DNA of 64,000 nucleotides, from positions 231,001 through 295,000 of the forward strand of contig RPFO01001642.1 in NCBI GenBank assembly GCA_009746045.1, read 5' to 3'. A program made the position numbers and the translations under genes. This stretch comes from Mesostigma viride. Lineage: Eukaryota > Streptophyta > Mesostigmatophyceae > Mesostigmatales > Mesostigmataceae. Positions 33,164 to 44,500 of this stretch are shown here, one piece after another (the stretch's first letter is position 1; each line of letters begins with the position of its first letter). The notes beneath the pieces were generated by a model that had not been told where the DNA came from, made no database searches, and saw only the letters and a list, made by a program, of their open reading frames with translations.

Positions 33164-36100
33164 TCATGCGGACACACCGCCTCCAAGGCCCCCCGTGGTG
33201 GCGGCAGCGCCACCGGCAACCGTCACGCTGGCAGCACTTGCTGGCCCAAAGCTGAAGGCCAGCCGCGCGAGCTCGGCCGCTTGTTTCCGCATGGAGGTCA
33301 CCGCGCGGCGCGACACGCTGAAGGGAAATGGATGTGGGAATGGGGAAAGGGGGACCGCGCGAACGGGGGGGAAAGGGGGTCAGGAAGGCGGGGGGGGGGG
33401 GGGGGAGGGCCATTTGTGACGGGAGAAAAAGGAAGGGTGGGGAAGGAGTGGGAATCATGTGTGTGGTGGGAACAGGGAAATGGGGGACACATGGTCTCGA
33501 TCTTCCCTTAATCCATATAATACTGGTTGTAAAGCCAACTATAAGTGTTAAGAAACACAGGTTGAAGAGACACAACACCGAACAAACATATGATGATATC
33601 ATTAAATCACATTAAATCACATCATATCAATGTATCACTATGTGATTATATAACACGAGACGATAATCATCATCAATAACCGCCACCCACAGCTCGGTAT
33701 AGTGTAGTAGTGTATTAGACACCAGTACATTATATCTGATCTCTTACCGTCAGTCACCCCCGCCCCATTGCACTGTGCTCCTCGGCCTCCGCCTGATATG
33801 ATTTCCTCTTATTCTATTCAACACCCACACGACGCAATGCCAGACCACCACCCACCGGTAAATGCCAGCACCCACCGGTCAACGTGTACACCAGCTCCCA
33901 CTGGTCACTCTAGCATACTACTATAGCATCTAGTGCTCTATGTATAGCACACCACCCATCAGTCAGTCGCTCCCTCGTCATGGCGTACGCGAGCGCCCAC
34001 CGGTCACTATAAAATGGTACTACAGGATCCAGTACTCTCTATATAGCACACCACCCACCGGTCGATCGCCTGCCGCTCCCTGGACACCGCGTACGCCAGC
34101 ACGGCCGCAACAACGATGAACGCGACCGTCCTCCCCACACCGCCCCGCCCCGCCGCCTCCTGCCCCCTCCCACCCCCGCCGCCCTCCACTAACGCCTGCC
34201 CTGCCGCCGTCGCACCGTACCGTGACCCAGCCCGCCCGCCGGCATTATACCTCTCCCCGTCACCATGATGATATCTCTCCCCTCCGCCACCTCCCACCAT
34301 CCCTCGCTTGCCATTTCCATTCCCACCCCCCCGCCCTTCCTCGGGCAACATCGGCACCGCCCCGTTGGCGCCCTCTCGAATGACAAGCCCCGTCTCGGTG
34401 CCGTCGTCCCGAAGCCCGTGACCCGCCACGTCCTCCCGCTCCTCCGCGCCCCACGCGTCGATGATCGACCGTGCGCCCAGCAAGACCAGCATGGAGTGGC
34501 CCACGCTGCGTGCCATGCGGAGCCAGCGACCGCCAGCACCGCCGCCGGCAACGCCCCCGTCACCGCCACCATGTCCCCCCAGGGATCGGTGGGTCTCCCC
34601 ACCCCATGGCCCACCGGCGGGGGACTCTTTATGCCCCCCCATGTCCCTAAACCCTGACCCATTGCCCCCCCCGCCACCACCGCTCATCCCGTTCCCGCCA
34701 ACGTCACGGTCTCCAATCGGCATCGCCAGCCCGCCGCCCCCCCGCCGCTTCCCTCGCTGACTAACGTCATCGGGGACGCCGATGCCCCCCTCGTCGAGCC
34801 GGTTGCGCCACGCGGCCCCCCCGCCGCCACCGACGACAGCCCCCCGATGGGAGGACGCCTCGACCGCCGGCGCCTGCAGGTCTGCCACGTTTGGAAACGG
34901 GTGGCTGTCCTGGAGCGCGTCGAGCGAGGGGCGACCCAAGTCCATGCTCATGCGGGGGTTGGAGTCGGCGCGGTGGAGTGCAGACACCATGTCGCGGCCG
35001 CCGCTCCCTCCCCGGGCGCCGCGCCCGCCGGTGGCTTCGGAGGCCTCCAGCGACGCCACCTCGCCCATAAGGGCCTGCAGGGGGGCCGCCGATGGAAAGA
35101 GCAGGATATGACAAGGGAAGCACACGAAAAGGATTCGGAGTGGATGGGACAGGAAACGGGATGCAAATGATTAATCAAGAACCTAATAAACATTGTAATA
35201 TTATTTATTTATTTTGGGGGGAAAGGATAAGGGGGGAGGGAACAGGGGGCGAAAGAGGGCAGGGAAGAATGATCAGAGAAGCAAATGCGGGAGATGAAGA
35301 CGGACTGAAATGGGAAAGAATTAAAACTGGGAGGAGGGATCCGGGCAAACAGGGACGATGAGGGAAAGGAGAGTACGATGACAGGAACTAAGTTGGGGGA
35401 GGGGAAGCACAAGGGCTACCTAACAGAGGTCCACCCAACAGATATTCAAAGGTCCACCGAACAGACATTCCGCCACATGCCCAAGGGATGAGGGTACTCT
35501 GAATACTAGGCATGGAGGCACCTACTCGGGCACGCCACGAAATCCTGTCAGATGACAGCCATCCCGCATGTTTATTATCAATTTTTAAATTCATCAGCAC
35601 AATTTTATACTTGTCCATAGATCAGACAGATGCACGACACGCTAAAAATAACACGAGCGGCCTCCCACCCCTTTCCATCCGGTAAGCAGAAGGCCCAGGC
35701 TCCCATTCTCCACCACAACCGTCCACGATGTACATCTATATATAGCTTATCCAGATGACGGGTTGGTATAGCGCTCACCTCCATCTGGCGCTTTGTCAGC
35801 GGCAGGCTCTCGGTCATCAGCCACTTGCGCGCCGCGGGCACGTCGCGGTACCCGCGTGCCAGCACGTCGACGGCGTACAGGCGGGCCAGCGCGAGAAACT
35901 GCCGGCCGGAGAGGACGTTGCCGTCTGCAGGCAGAAGGACGAGCGCGGATGGAGCGTGTGGAACAGGTAACGTGCGTTAGCTTTGAGAACAGAAAATGAG
36001 AACTTGTGCCACGGTGTATATGTGAGGAACGTACGGCCAGACAGCGAACTGTCAACTGCAAGTGGAACGAGAGGAGTGGAAAAGGGTGGCAGGCTAGACA

Positions 36101-39100
36101 GAGAGTATGTAGAGAATTAAGAGTGCGGGGAAAGGGCGACCAGGAAGCCCATTGCCGTCTGTGACGAGAACAAAGGAGAGGGGGGGGGCGACAAGAGGGA
36201 CGAGAGGGACAAGAATGTGCTTGCATCTAGGAGATACAGTAATGAGGGAATGTGAGAGAGGAGCCAAGGGCACCAGGTCAGGAGGCAACCTCACTTCTCT
36301 CACCCACTACAACGACCAAGACCTGCGTCGATCCTCTCATCCAGCCCTTTCTTTCCATCATGTGGCATCCTCCCTTCTCACCATCGCATACTAGGCAATG
36401 ACCCGCCACCCCAACCTCGATGCAGCGCTCCCAGAACCCTCACCCCCCCCCCCCATCAGGCACTCCCTGCCACTATGACCCTCACTTCCCACCACGATGT
36501 AGCGAAACATTACCTACAGCCAAGATCCTCACCTCCCCACCACCAGGCACTTGTCTTCTCAGCGAGACCAACGCCTACTTTCACCACTCTCACCTCCCAC
36601 CATGATGTAGCGAGACCAAGGCCTACTTTTACCACCCTCACCTCCCACACGATGTAGCGGGACTAACGCCTACTTTTACCACCCTCACCTCCCACCACGA
36701 TGTAGCGGGACCAACGCCTACTACTACCACCCTCACCTCCCACCACGATGTAGCGGGACTAACGCCTACTACTACCACCCTCACCTCCCACCACGATGTA
36801 GCGGGACTAACGCCTACTACTACCACCCTCACCTCCCACCACGATGTAGCGGGACCAACGCCTACTACTACCACCCTCACCTCCCACCACGATGTAGCGC
36901 TCCCCCCGGTGACGCTCCGACAGCAGCGACGCGTTCTGCAGGAAGAGCGACAGCAGGTGGCGCGCCGTGGCGTATGCGCCCGCAGACACCTGCAGCGACG
37001 CCCTGCAAGGGTGCGGGGGGGTGGGGCAACATGGAAAAAGGATGAGAGAAGAGGAGGTATTTACTACAGCTCAGCGGCGGTACGCGGGTGGTTGTATACC
37101 ACAGGTCAGCGGCAGTACGCGGGTGGTTATAGACTACAGGTCAGCGGCGGTACGCGGGTGGTTGTATACTACAGCTCAGCGGCGGTACGCGGGTGGTTGT
37201 ATACTACAGCTCAGTGGCGGTACGTGGATGGTTGTAGACTACAGGTCAGCGGCGGTACGCGGGTGGTTATAGACTACAGGTCAGCGGCGGTACGCGGGTG
37301 GCAAAGGAGGGCGGTGGGATGGTGACAAACAATGGCGGCGGGAGGTGGCAAAGGAGGGCGGTGGAGGGCTGCGAGCCATGGCATTTGGACTAGTGGCAAT
37401 GGCAGTAGAGAGCATGCGATGCTGGTAGAGAGCATGCGATGCTGGTAGAGAGCGCACAGGGTCGGAATCAGAAAGCAACAATTTAGACAGCGGATGTCGA
37501 GTGTCAGGGTGACCATGGGTGGCGGCACGGACCGGACCACCCATGTAGGCGCATCAGAGCCAAGGGCTCACAATCCCTTCTTGCCCTTCCCTTCATCTTC
37601 TTTCCTTCCTCTCCTTTCCTTTCCCCCCTTTGATTCTCCTCCTTCCCATTTCCTTTGTCTGTTTCTTGTCCTTTCCTCCTTGCCCATTCCTTCTTCCCCT
37701 TTCCTTCTTGCCCTTTCCTACATCTTCGTTCCTTCTTACCCTTTCCTACATCTCTGTTCCTTCTTCTCCATCGTTCCCTGTCGTAACATCCTGACCATCC
37801 AGAGGCCCTCACTGGCACCCATGGTGGTGGTCTTACATGTATAAATGACGACGGACCACCGCCAGCGACGCGGGTAAGCAATGCTGCCGCATGCGCACAG
37901 TTGAATGAAGACTTTGTGTTACTTTTACATGGTGATATGTTTCGTCCATTCCTACCTTGCCATAGTCCTTCCCCAAAGGGAGGATCATCGGCCTTGCTCC
38001 TTCCCCAATCCCTCCCTCCCTCCCTTTCCCTCCCCTCCCCCTTCCCCGCTGGACTCCTTCCCTCCTTCCCTCTATAAGATGACCATTCACCCCATTCTAT
38101 CCATCCCTCCCATTCCCCCCCCTCACCAGAGCACGACCACCTCAGCCGGCACGTGTGAGACGCCGCGGAAAAGTTCGATCACCACGCGGGTCAGCTCCTC
38201 GTGCCTGCGCGCGACGAGGGGCGAGCGAGGAAGTAGTCGAGGTAGAGGAAAGACACAAAATGTTAGAGAACAGGAACCCGCAGAATACCGTGCGCCCGGT
38301 CCTCGTGCAACCGCGCATGTATGAGCGGAAAGGACCGAGGAGGTATGTACATGGTAGGGGTAAAAGATTCCACATAATGAACCGGTGAATCAAAATGATA
38401 ATGAAAATCATAAACATTGAAAAATGAGATTCAAGTGATGTTATTGAACACTATGATATTAATCCCCTTAGGGGATTCCCTTGCGAAGCCGCAGTCGAAC
38501 AGGTGAAACTAGAAGTTATCTCGGTGCCAAATGATGAGAGATAACGTCCGCGATGCAGGCACGCAATGTCAATGACGCGAGATTAGTGACAGCTATACGT
38601 GCAAGGCGGGATGCGGGGGACGCAGTGCATTGTGCGGGTATGACGGGTGGGGCTGATGGGAGAACCGCAAATGGTTGCCAACAAAATGTTTGCCAACACA
38701 TGGTTGCCAACAAATATTCGCTGAGGGGCATTATAAAGGACGGCCTCGCAAAGAGCAAACACAGGGGAGCGGGTACCAGCGCTCCCTTGCTTGCAGCGAA
38801 CACAGACAAGTAGCCACAGTTAGGCAGCGCGAGCATCCCTATTGTCCTTGTGCCCTGCGACGACTAGGGTAATACTCCATACACTATAGCCACGCACTGC
38901 CGCAAGGCAACAGGGTAGGTGCCACACATGTGCAGTGGTCTCCAGCGTTTAGCTGGGTGGGCACAAGATTTGTGAGGATGTCGTACACGCACACGGCAGA
39001 GGTATACTACTGATTATACTACTGATGCAGGTAGCCACGGACTGAATGACAGGGACCCAATTATTCACAAGCAGTTTCTCCAGTAATTCAATTGTAGAAG

Positions 39101-39466
39101 AGCTGGACCAGACATGCGGTAGGACCAGACATGTGGTAGGACTAACAATCCGAGAGCATTGCACCTTTGCATTTCGTGGAACGCTTGTATCAGCACGAAC
39201 ATCGCGGCGGTCACAATGCCCCTCCCGGCGATATCCCCAGCGTCATCGCCCTGAATTTCGTGCAACCGGTTCTTCGTCATGCTCGACGGCGGATTCGCCG
39301 CGAGCTCCTCCCTTAAAATTTCCTCCGCGGTGGTGGCCGCGTCTTCGAACATGCTGCATACCAGGTATCGCTCCGCAAGGTCGAGGGATTCCGAGCCACA
39401 TGGGAAGCTGTTCGGCGTCGGTCGGCTATCCTTCCGCGCATCCCTCTCACCCTTAATGTGGACCAT
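33164..39466 (-). CDS. APEM9: APEM9-like peroxisome biogenesis protein (functional PEX26 counterpart)
   Basis: Six exons: 39466-39165, 38204-38127, 37002-36881, 35924-35779, 35074-34059, 33317-33164; phases 2, 2, 1, 0, 2 match and give 605 residues. In plants APEM9 anchors the PEX1-PEX6 ATPases on the peroxisome for receptor recycling. Family-like blocks: AERYLVCSMFEDAATTAEEI (31-50), FVLIQAFHEMQ (90-100), IELFRGVSHVPAEVVVLW, ARKWLMTESLPLTKRQME, a tail helix TVAFIVVAAVLAYAVS (about 531-547) and an RKQAAELARLAFSFG end resembling plant 'LWQLAFSY'. The single 1,016-nt exon inserts a long Gly/Asp/Met-rich region (about 225-440), making the protein nearly twice plant size. Start ATG at 39466 precedes a poorly conserved leader, so an extra 5' exon is possible. 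Family call is from memory of the plant sequence. Confidence 0.65.
33850..34058 (-). repeat. Echoes of APEM9 exon-5 donor edge
   Basis: The exon end/donor phrase (CACCACCCACCGGTCGATCG plus GCGTACGCCAGC further in) recurs at about 33846-33900 and 33945-34010, with CCCACCGGTCA and GCGTACGCGAGCGCC retained. TATAGCACACCACCCA precedes the copies, as it does the true donor. Confidence 0.85.
36475..36880 (-). repeat. Tandem echoes of APEM9 exon-3 donor edge (about nine units)
   Basis: The true junction (CTCACCTCCCACCACGATGT + AGCG at 36876-36899) is repeated with ~44-bp spacing down the intron, each followed by an AACGCCTACTACTACCACC-type spacer. In gene sense each unit has exon-like CGCTACATCGTGGTGGGAG then GTGAGG, so every unit carries an apparently good 5' splice site. 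Confidence 0.95.
37055..37305. repeat. 32-bp tandem repeat, about eight units, in APEM9 intron 2
   Basis: Unit TCAGCGGCGGTACGCGGGTG + GTTGTATACTACAGG with A/G variants. It stops close to the exon 3 acceptor. Confidence 0.9.
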
Positions 39467-40329
39467 GCCGCCCGCCGGCAACGCAACGGCGAGATCCTCT
39501 TATACCCGGTCACATGTACTGGCGGCATCCAAGCATGGAGCGGAAACGCAGATATGTCGCATGCTACAGAAACGTGATTTCACGTGTGACAATGGCAGGA
39601 ACAATGTACAACCCCCTGACGGTGATCACAGACGCACCAGGACGTAGGAATGCCTCACAATTCGAAACCCCCTAGCAGCGCCGTGATCCTGTGCAGGGCA
39701 AAACTACATGCCACCACGTCGACACGTCTAATATCGCCCCATGCGAGCCATGGATGGCCGAGCTATCAACTCGCGACTTACGATTTCTATCGTCGATACG
39801 CAGAAGTCATATGTGATCCGGCGAGGAATTCGAAGCCCCAGCTACTATTCCCTCCGAGCTCGAACAGCCATAAACCGAAAAGGTAAAAGGGAATGGAGCC
39901 GTGTTCAAGCGTCAAGACCCGTCAGCATGGCGGTGTGTGACTCGAAGCGAGCAGACGAGTAAACCGAGGCCGTTCCCTCCCCCTTCCGGATTTTCGACGT
40001 CAGCGTGCCACTCTGTTGCTTGCGGGCGCACCCAGCGGCCGCGTCGAGGTGTCCCTGGGATCCAGAAGAAGGTCCACTAGTACCGCGGGAAGACGGTCAG
40101 GGAACAATGGTCATTGTGCTAATGCTGCCAGTTGGCGCCATTTGCTACTGTACGCAGGCCTCCGCAGCGCGGCACGTTACGCGGAATCGTGTCAGCCTCT
40201 CAGCCTGTGCTTTTGAAGGATTGTTTAGGGTCCAATTGCAGGGATAAAGGGCAGATAAATATTCGCAGCCCTGTGCTACGTTGGAAAATACGGATTGCGG
40301 GATAGCCGGTAGTACCGGATTGCCAATTC
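39467..40329. promoter_or_regulatory. Upstream region of APEM9-like gene
   Basis: Start of the 2.1-kb head-to-head gap to the LamG gene. No exon or known element is supported. Confidence 0.35.
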
Positions 40330-41002
40330 GGGCCAACTCACACGGGTCGCGATCCGTGGTTCGTACGGTCATGGTTCGCGAACCGCTTTGCCGAGTGGCA
40401 TCGAACTTTCTGCCACGTGGAACAGAAATTGGTTGACGAACCGGTCGCACTCACACGGCGGGTCGCGGGCGTTCGGATTGTTCAGATAGATAAAGATTGG
40501 TTCACAGTACCATTTTTGCTGGCGTTTCCGCACTTTCCGCTCTTTTCCGCACTCCTCCTCAATCTCCTCGTTGTCGCCACCTGTCCTTGGATTTACACAT
40601 ACAGCGGGATATCTACGATATCGATTCTGATTATTCGGGTGTATCCAATGATTATTTGTCTTTACTGGACGATACTAAATTCTACCTGGCGAGACCGGCT
40701 TCGCTGGATCGAAGCTGTCCAGTTTTCTTCATCACCCTGCCGTACTGGTTCTACGCTGACTGAATTCGTACCATTAATTCCCGTACTTTCAGGTCTTTTT
40801 CGCACTTGTCAGGTTCGATTCACGGACACGTGGACTTTTCGCTGGCGAACATGGGTCGCGACACGATTTCCCGCGAACCACAAAGTCGGGTCGCGAACCA
40901 TGCCCGTTTTCCGGCACTATCTGCCGACGCCGTGAGAAGATTCCTGCCACGCATGACAAGAGTGCTCACGAACTACGGATCGCGACCCGTGTGAGTTAGC
41001 CC
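40330..41002. mobile_element. MITE-like element with ~33-bp terminal inverted repeats between divergent genes
   Basis: The left end GGGCCAACTCACACGGGTCG + CGATCCGTGGTTCG is answered by ACGGATCGCGACCCGTGTGA + GTTAGCCC at 40975-41002. Interior sequence repeats TTCGCGAACC-type words and has no transposase. It sits in the promoter gap between the APEM9-like and LamG genes. Confidence 0.75.
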
Positions 41003-41236
41003 TTACTACAAACAAGTGTAATGCGAGAAAGTCTGCCGTGACTCCGCTGCACCCGTGCAGTGCAGTCCTGTCGGACTCCGGCGCGGGAATAAACTAGACC
41101 CAACTCAATGACTCATGCAGTCTGTTCAATGTACCATGGAAGTTAATTATAATTCTTTTTGGGGCGATCCCAATTCCCAATTTCCCATCCCCATATTTTC
41201 TCCCGATGTGACCACAATCAAAATCACGTCACACCA

Positions 41237-41244
41237 CACGTGGC
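41237..41244. promoter_or_regulatory. G-box-like CACGTGGC upstream of LamG gene
   Basis: CACACGTGGCCC lies about 350 bp before the LamG start codon. CACGTG is a bZIP/bHLH target in plants; its use here is only inferred. Confidence 0.3.
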
Positions 41245-41587
41245 CCAATTATTTTAGTGCGCGTGCCATGGAAGGTAGCCCTCGTTTTATGATCTATCCG
41301 CCCCAATTCGCATTCGTTGTATGTAAACCCTGTCTTGGTCGCCACGTCGCACTGGCGTGGTCGTGTCAATTGTGCATGCCCCGGCCAGACGGGCATTTCG
41401 TGGATCAAGAGCAGCAAAATGGACCGCACGTCGGCAAATGGCCATACTCGAGGGCGGCACAGGCTGTCCATGGCTAGTCTGGCCTCGTGCCTCGCGGTGA
41501 GCGAGTATTTAGTGCGTAAGCGCACGCCGCGTCCGCAAGTTGGCCCTCCCTTGCGAACTCTTTCGGGTAAGCAAACATAGTGCAGCC

Positions 41588-44500
41588 ATGAAGTCACACT
41601 TGCTTCTCCCCTTTGTATGCCTTGCTTTACATTGCTTGCACGCTGGAGCCTTCCCAAAGCCTTTGGTCGAGTACCCGTTGACCGGCTCTCCGGTCGCGAA
41701 GACCCCCGCTACAGGTTTTCCCCATCCGGATGCCCTGTTGGTCCCCCATGCATCCTTCCTCGAGGATGAGGAAATGGGTTCCCAAGTGCTGTCGTGTGGA
41801 TCTGCGCTCGCGGGCAAAGTCTTGGTAAGCGGCGCCGGAAACCGTGCTCGCAAACCGCTCGCTGATGCAGGATATACTTTTTAGAAAAAGGCAAAGAGCG
41901 CGGCGAAAAGCCAGCGTTCGAGTGTGGACCCGACAGCTAATAATAATAAAGGATGAACGGCTTAATTTCGGCCGGCTCTGTCTTTTCCTATCCCAACTTC
42001 CTGCCCACTTGTGCCCACAGTACAATTTCTTGTGCTGTGCTGTTTCTTCGTTTTTATCATCAATATTTGAAGTCCTCGATGCTACCGTTGTTCAATAAGC
42101 ACGATCTTTTCTATGTGTGCACTTGCCTTGTTTTTTCAAAATGTTATGCCTTAATGTTGTAATTTTCTTTTAACCTCCAGATCCGGGACATCCGCCTCGG
42201 CCCCAGCTTTGCGATCAGCTTCTTCTTCGCGCCGGACGCGCCCTCAGAACAGCAACGTTACGGCGTGCAGCAGTTCCTCTTCTCCCAAGGTATGGCCGTT
42301 TCCCGTTCCCCGAAATGGTAGCGTAGTTACAACGCACAGCAGATCCTCTTCTCCCTGAAGGAAAGCCCCGCGCTGACTCAGGTAATGCAACGTGAGCAAG
42401 CAAGTCCGTGTGTTAGCTTTGGAAAAAGGAAACAGCAGGAATAAACTGTGCTCCTGTGCTCCTGTGCTCCTGTGCTCCTGTGCTCCTGTGCTCCTGTGCT
42501 ACTGTGCTACTGTGCTACTGCGCTCCTGCGCTCCTGTGCTCCTGTGCTCCTGTGCTCCTGTGCTACTGTGCTCCTGTGCTCCTGTGCTCCTGTGCTCCTG
42601 TGCTCCTGTGCTACTGTGCTCCTGTGCTACTGCGCTCCTGTGCTCCTGTGCTCCTGTGCTCCTGTGCTCCTGTGCTCCTGTGCTCCTGTGCTCCTGTGCC
42701 CCTGTGCTACTGCGCTCCTGCGCTCCTGCGCTCCTGTGCTCCTGTGCTCCTGTGCTCCTGTGCTCCTGCGCTCCTGCGCTCCTGCGCTCCTGCGCTCCTG
42801 CGCTCCTGCGCTCCTGCGCTCCTGCGCTCCTGCGCTCCTGCGCTCCTGCGCTCCTGCGCTCCTGTGCTCCTGTGCTCCTGTGCTCCTGTGCTCCTGTGCT
42901 CCTGTGCTCCTGTGCTCCTGTGCTCCTGTGCTCCTGTGCTCCTGTGCCCCTGTGCTCCTGTGCTCCTGTGCTCCTGCGCTCCTGCGCTCCTGCGCTCCTG
43001 CGCTCCTGCGCTCCTGCGCTCCTGCGCTCCTGCGCTCCTGTGCTCCTGTGCTCCTGTGCTCCTGTGCTCCTGTGCTCCTGTGCTCCTGTGCTCCTGTGCT
43101 CCTGTGCTACTGTGCTACTGTGCTACTGTGCTCCTGTGCTCCTGTGCTCCTGTGCTCCTGTGCTCCTGTGCTCCTGTGCTCCTGTGCTACTGTGCTACTG
43201 TGCTACTGTGCTACTGTGCTACTGTGCTCCTGTGCTCCTGTGCTCCTGTGCTCCTGTGCTCCTGTGCTCCTGTGCTACTGTGCTACTGCGCTCCTGTGTT
43301 TCCGATTTTCTTTTCCCACTACCTACATGATTTTTTTGCCCGGTCGTAAGGTTAAAGTCCTGTTAATTGCCCGCTATGAACGGCTTGATCAGATCTGTCC
43401 TCCGCCCACCGATGTTGCTTACACATAGTGCTTTCTTTGCTACCGACATTCTCTTTGCCATTTGTGATCCCTCAGTCATTCTCCCCCCCCGGGACCCCCT
43501 CTCCAGCCTCTACTCCACGACGAAAAATGAACCAACCCACCACCATGTGCGTAAACCTCATTACTACCCCACCCACCAACCGAATTACTAGCCCACCAAC
43601 CCTCTCACTCACCAGCCTCATTACTAGCCCAGCAACCCACCCACCCACCCACCCACCAACTGAATTACTAGCCCACCAACCCACGCACGAATCCACCCAC
43701 CAACCAACCTAATTACTGACCCACCCACAAACCAACCGAATCACTCAACCTAACCCGCGCAGGTGGCCCCCTGGGCAGCCTCATCTCGACCGAGCTGCAC
43801 GACTGGGGCCTGGTAGGCTACGTGCAGAGCCAGCCGCCGCGCACAAACGATGATGGCGACGATAATGCCGATGACAATACTGGTGACCAGCAGCAGCAGG
43901 CCAGCGGCCACTTTTTCTCTCACCCGTCACAAGCCGACCGTGCTGAGCTGGCCGCGCGCTGCCCAGGGGCGGCCGTGTTCGGTGGCGGCGAATGGCATTA
44001 CTTGACCGTGACGACGGCGCCAGTATCCGAGACGGAGATGTCCATCCAGTGAGTAGTATTATCCAGTGAGTGGTAGTGAGTGGTAGTGAGTGGTAGTGAG
44101 TGGTAGTGAGTGGTAGTGAGTGGTAGTGAGTGGTAGTGAGTGGTAGTGAGTGGTAGTGAGTTGTAGTGAGTGGTAGAGAGTGGTAGAGAGTGGTAGAGAG
44201 TGGTAGAGAGTGGTAGTGAGTGGTAGAGAGTGGTAGAGAGTGGTAGTGAGTGGTAGTGAGTGGTAGAGAGTGGTAGAGAGTGGTAGTGAGGAGTAGTGAG
44301 TGGTAGTGAGGGGTAGTGAGTGACAGTGAGGGGTAGTGAGGGGTAGTGAGTGGTAGTGAGTGGTAGTGAGTGACAGTGAGTGGTAGTGAGTGGTAGTGAG
44401 GGGTAGTGAGTGGTAGTGAGTGGTAGAGAGTGGTAGAGAGTGGTAGTGAGGAGTAGTGAGTGGTAGTGAGGGGTAGTGAGTGACAGTGAGGGGTAGTGAG

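Noticed and set aside
42392-43428. Three overlapping ~300-residue Leu/Cys/Ser/Ala/Pro ORFs
   Set aside because: An 8-bp repeat leaves all three frames open and repeats the same peptide; it is an intronic array flanked by in-phase LamG exons.
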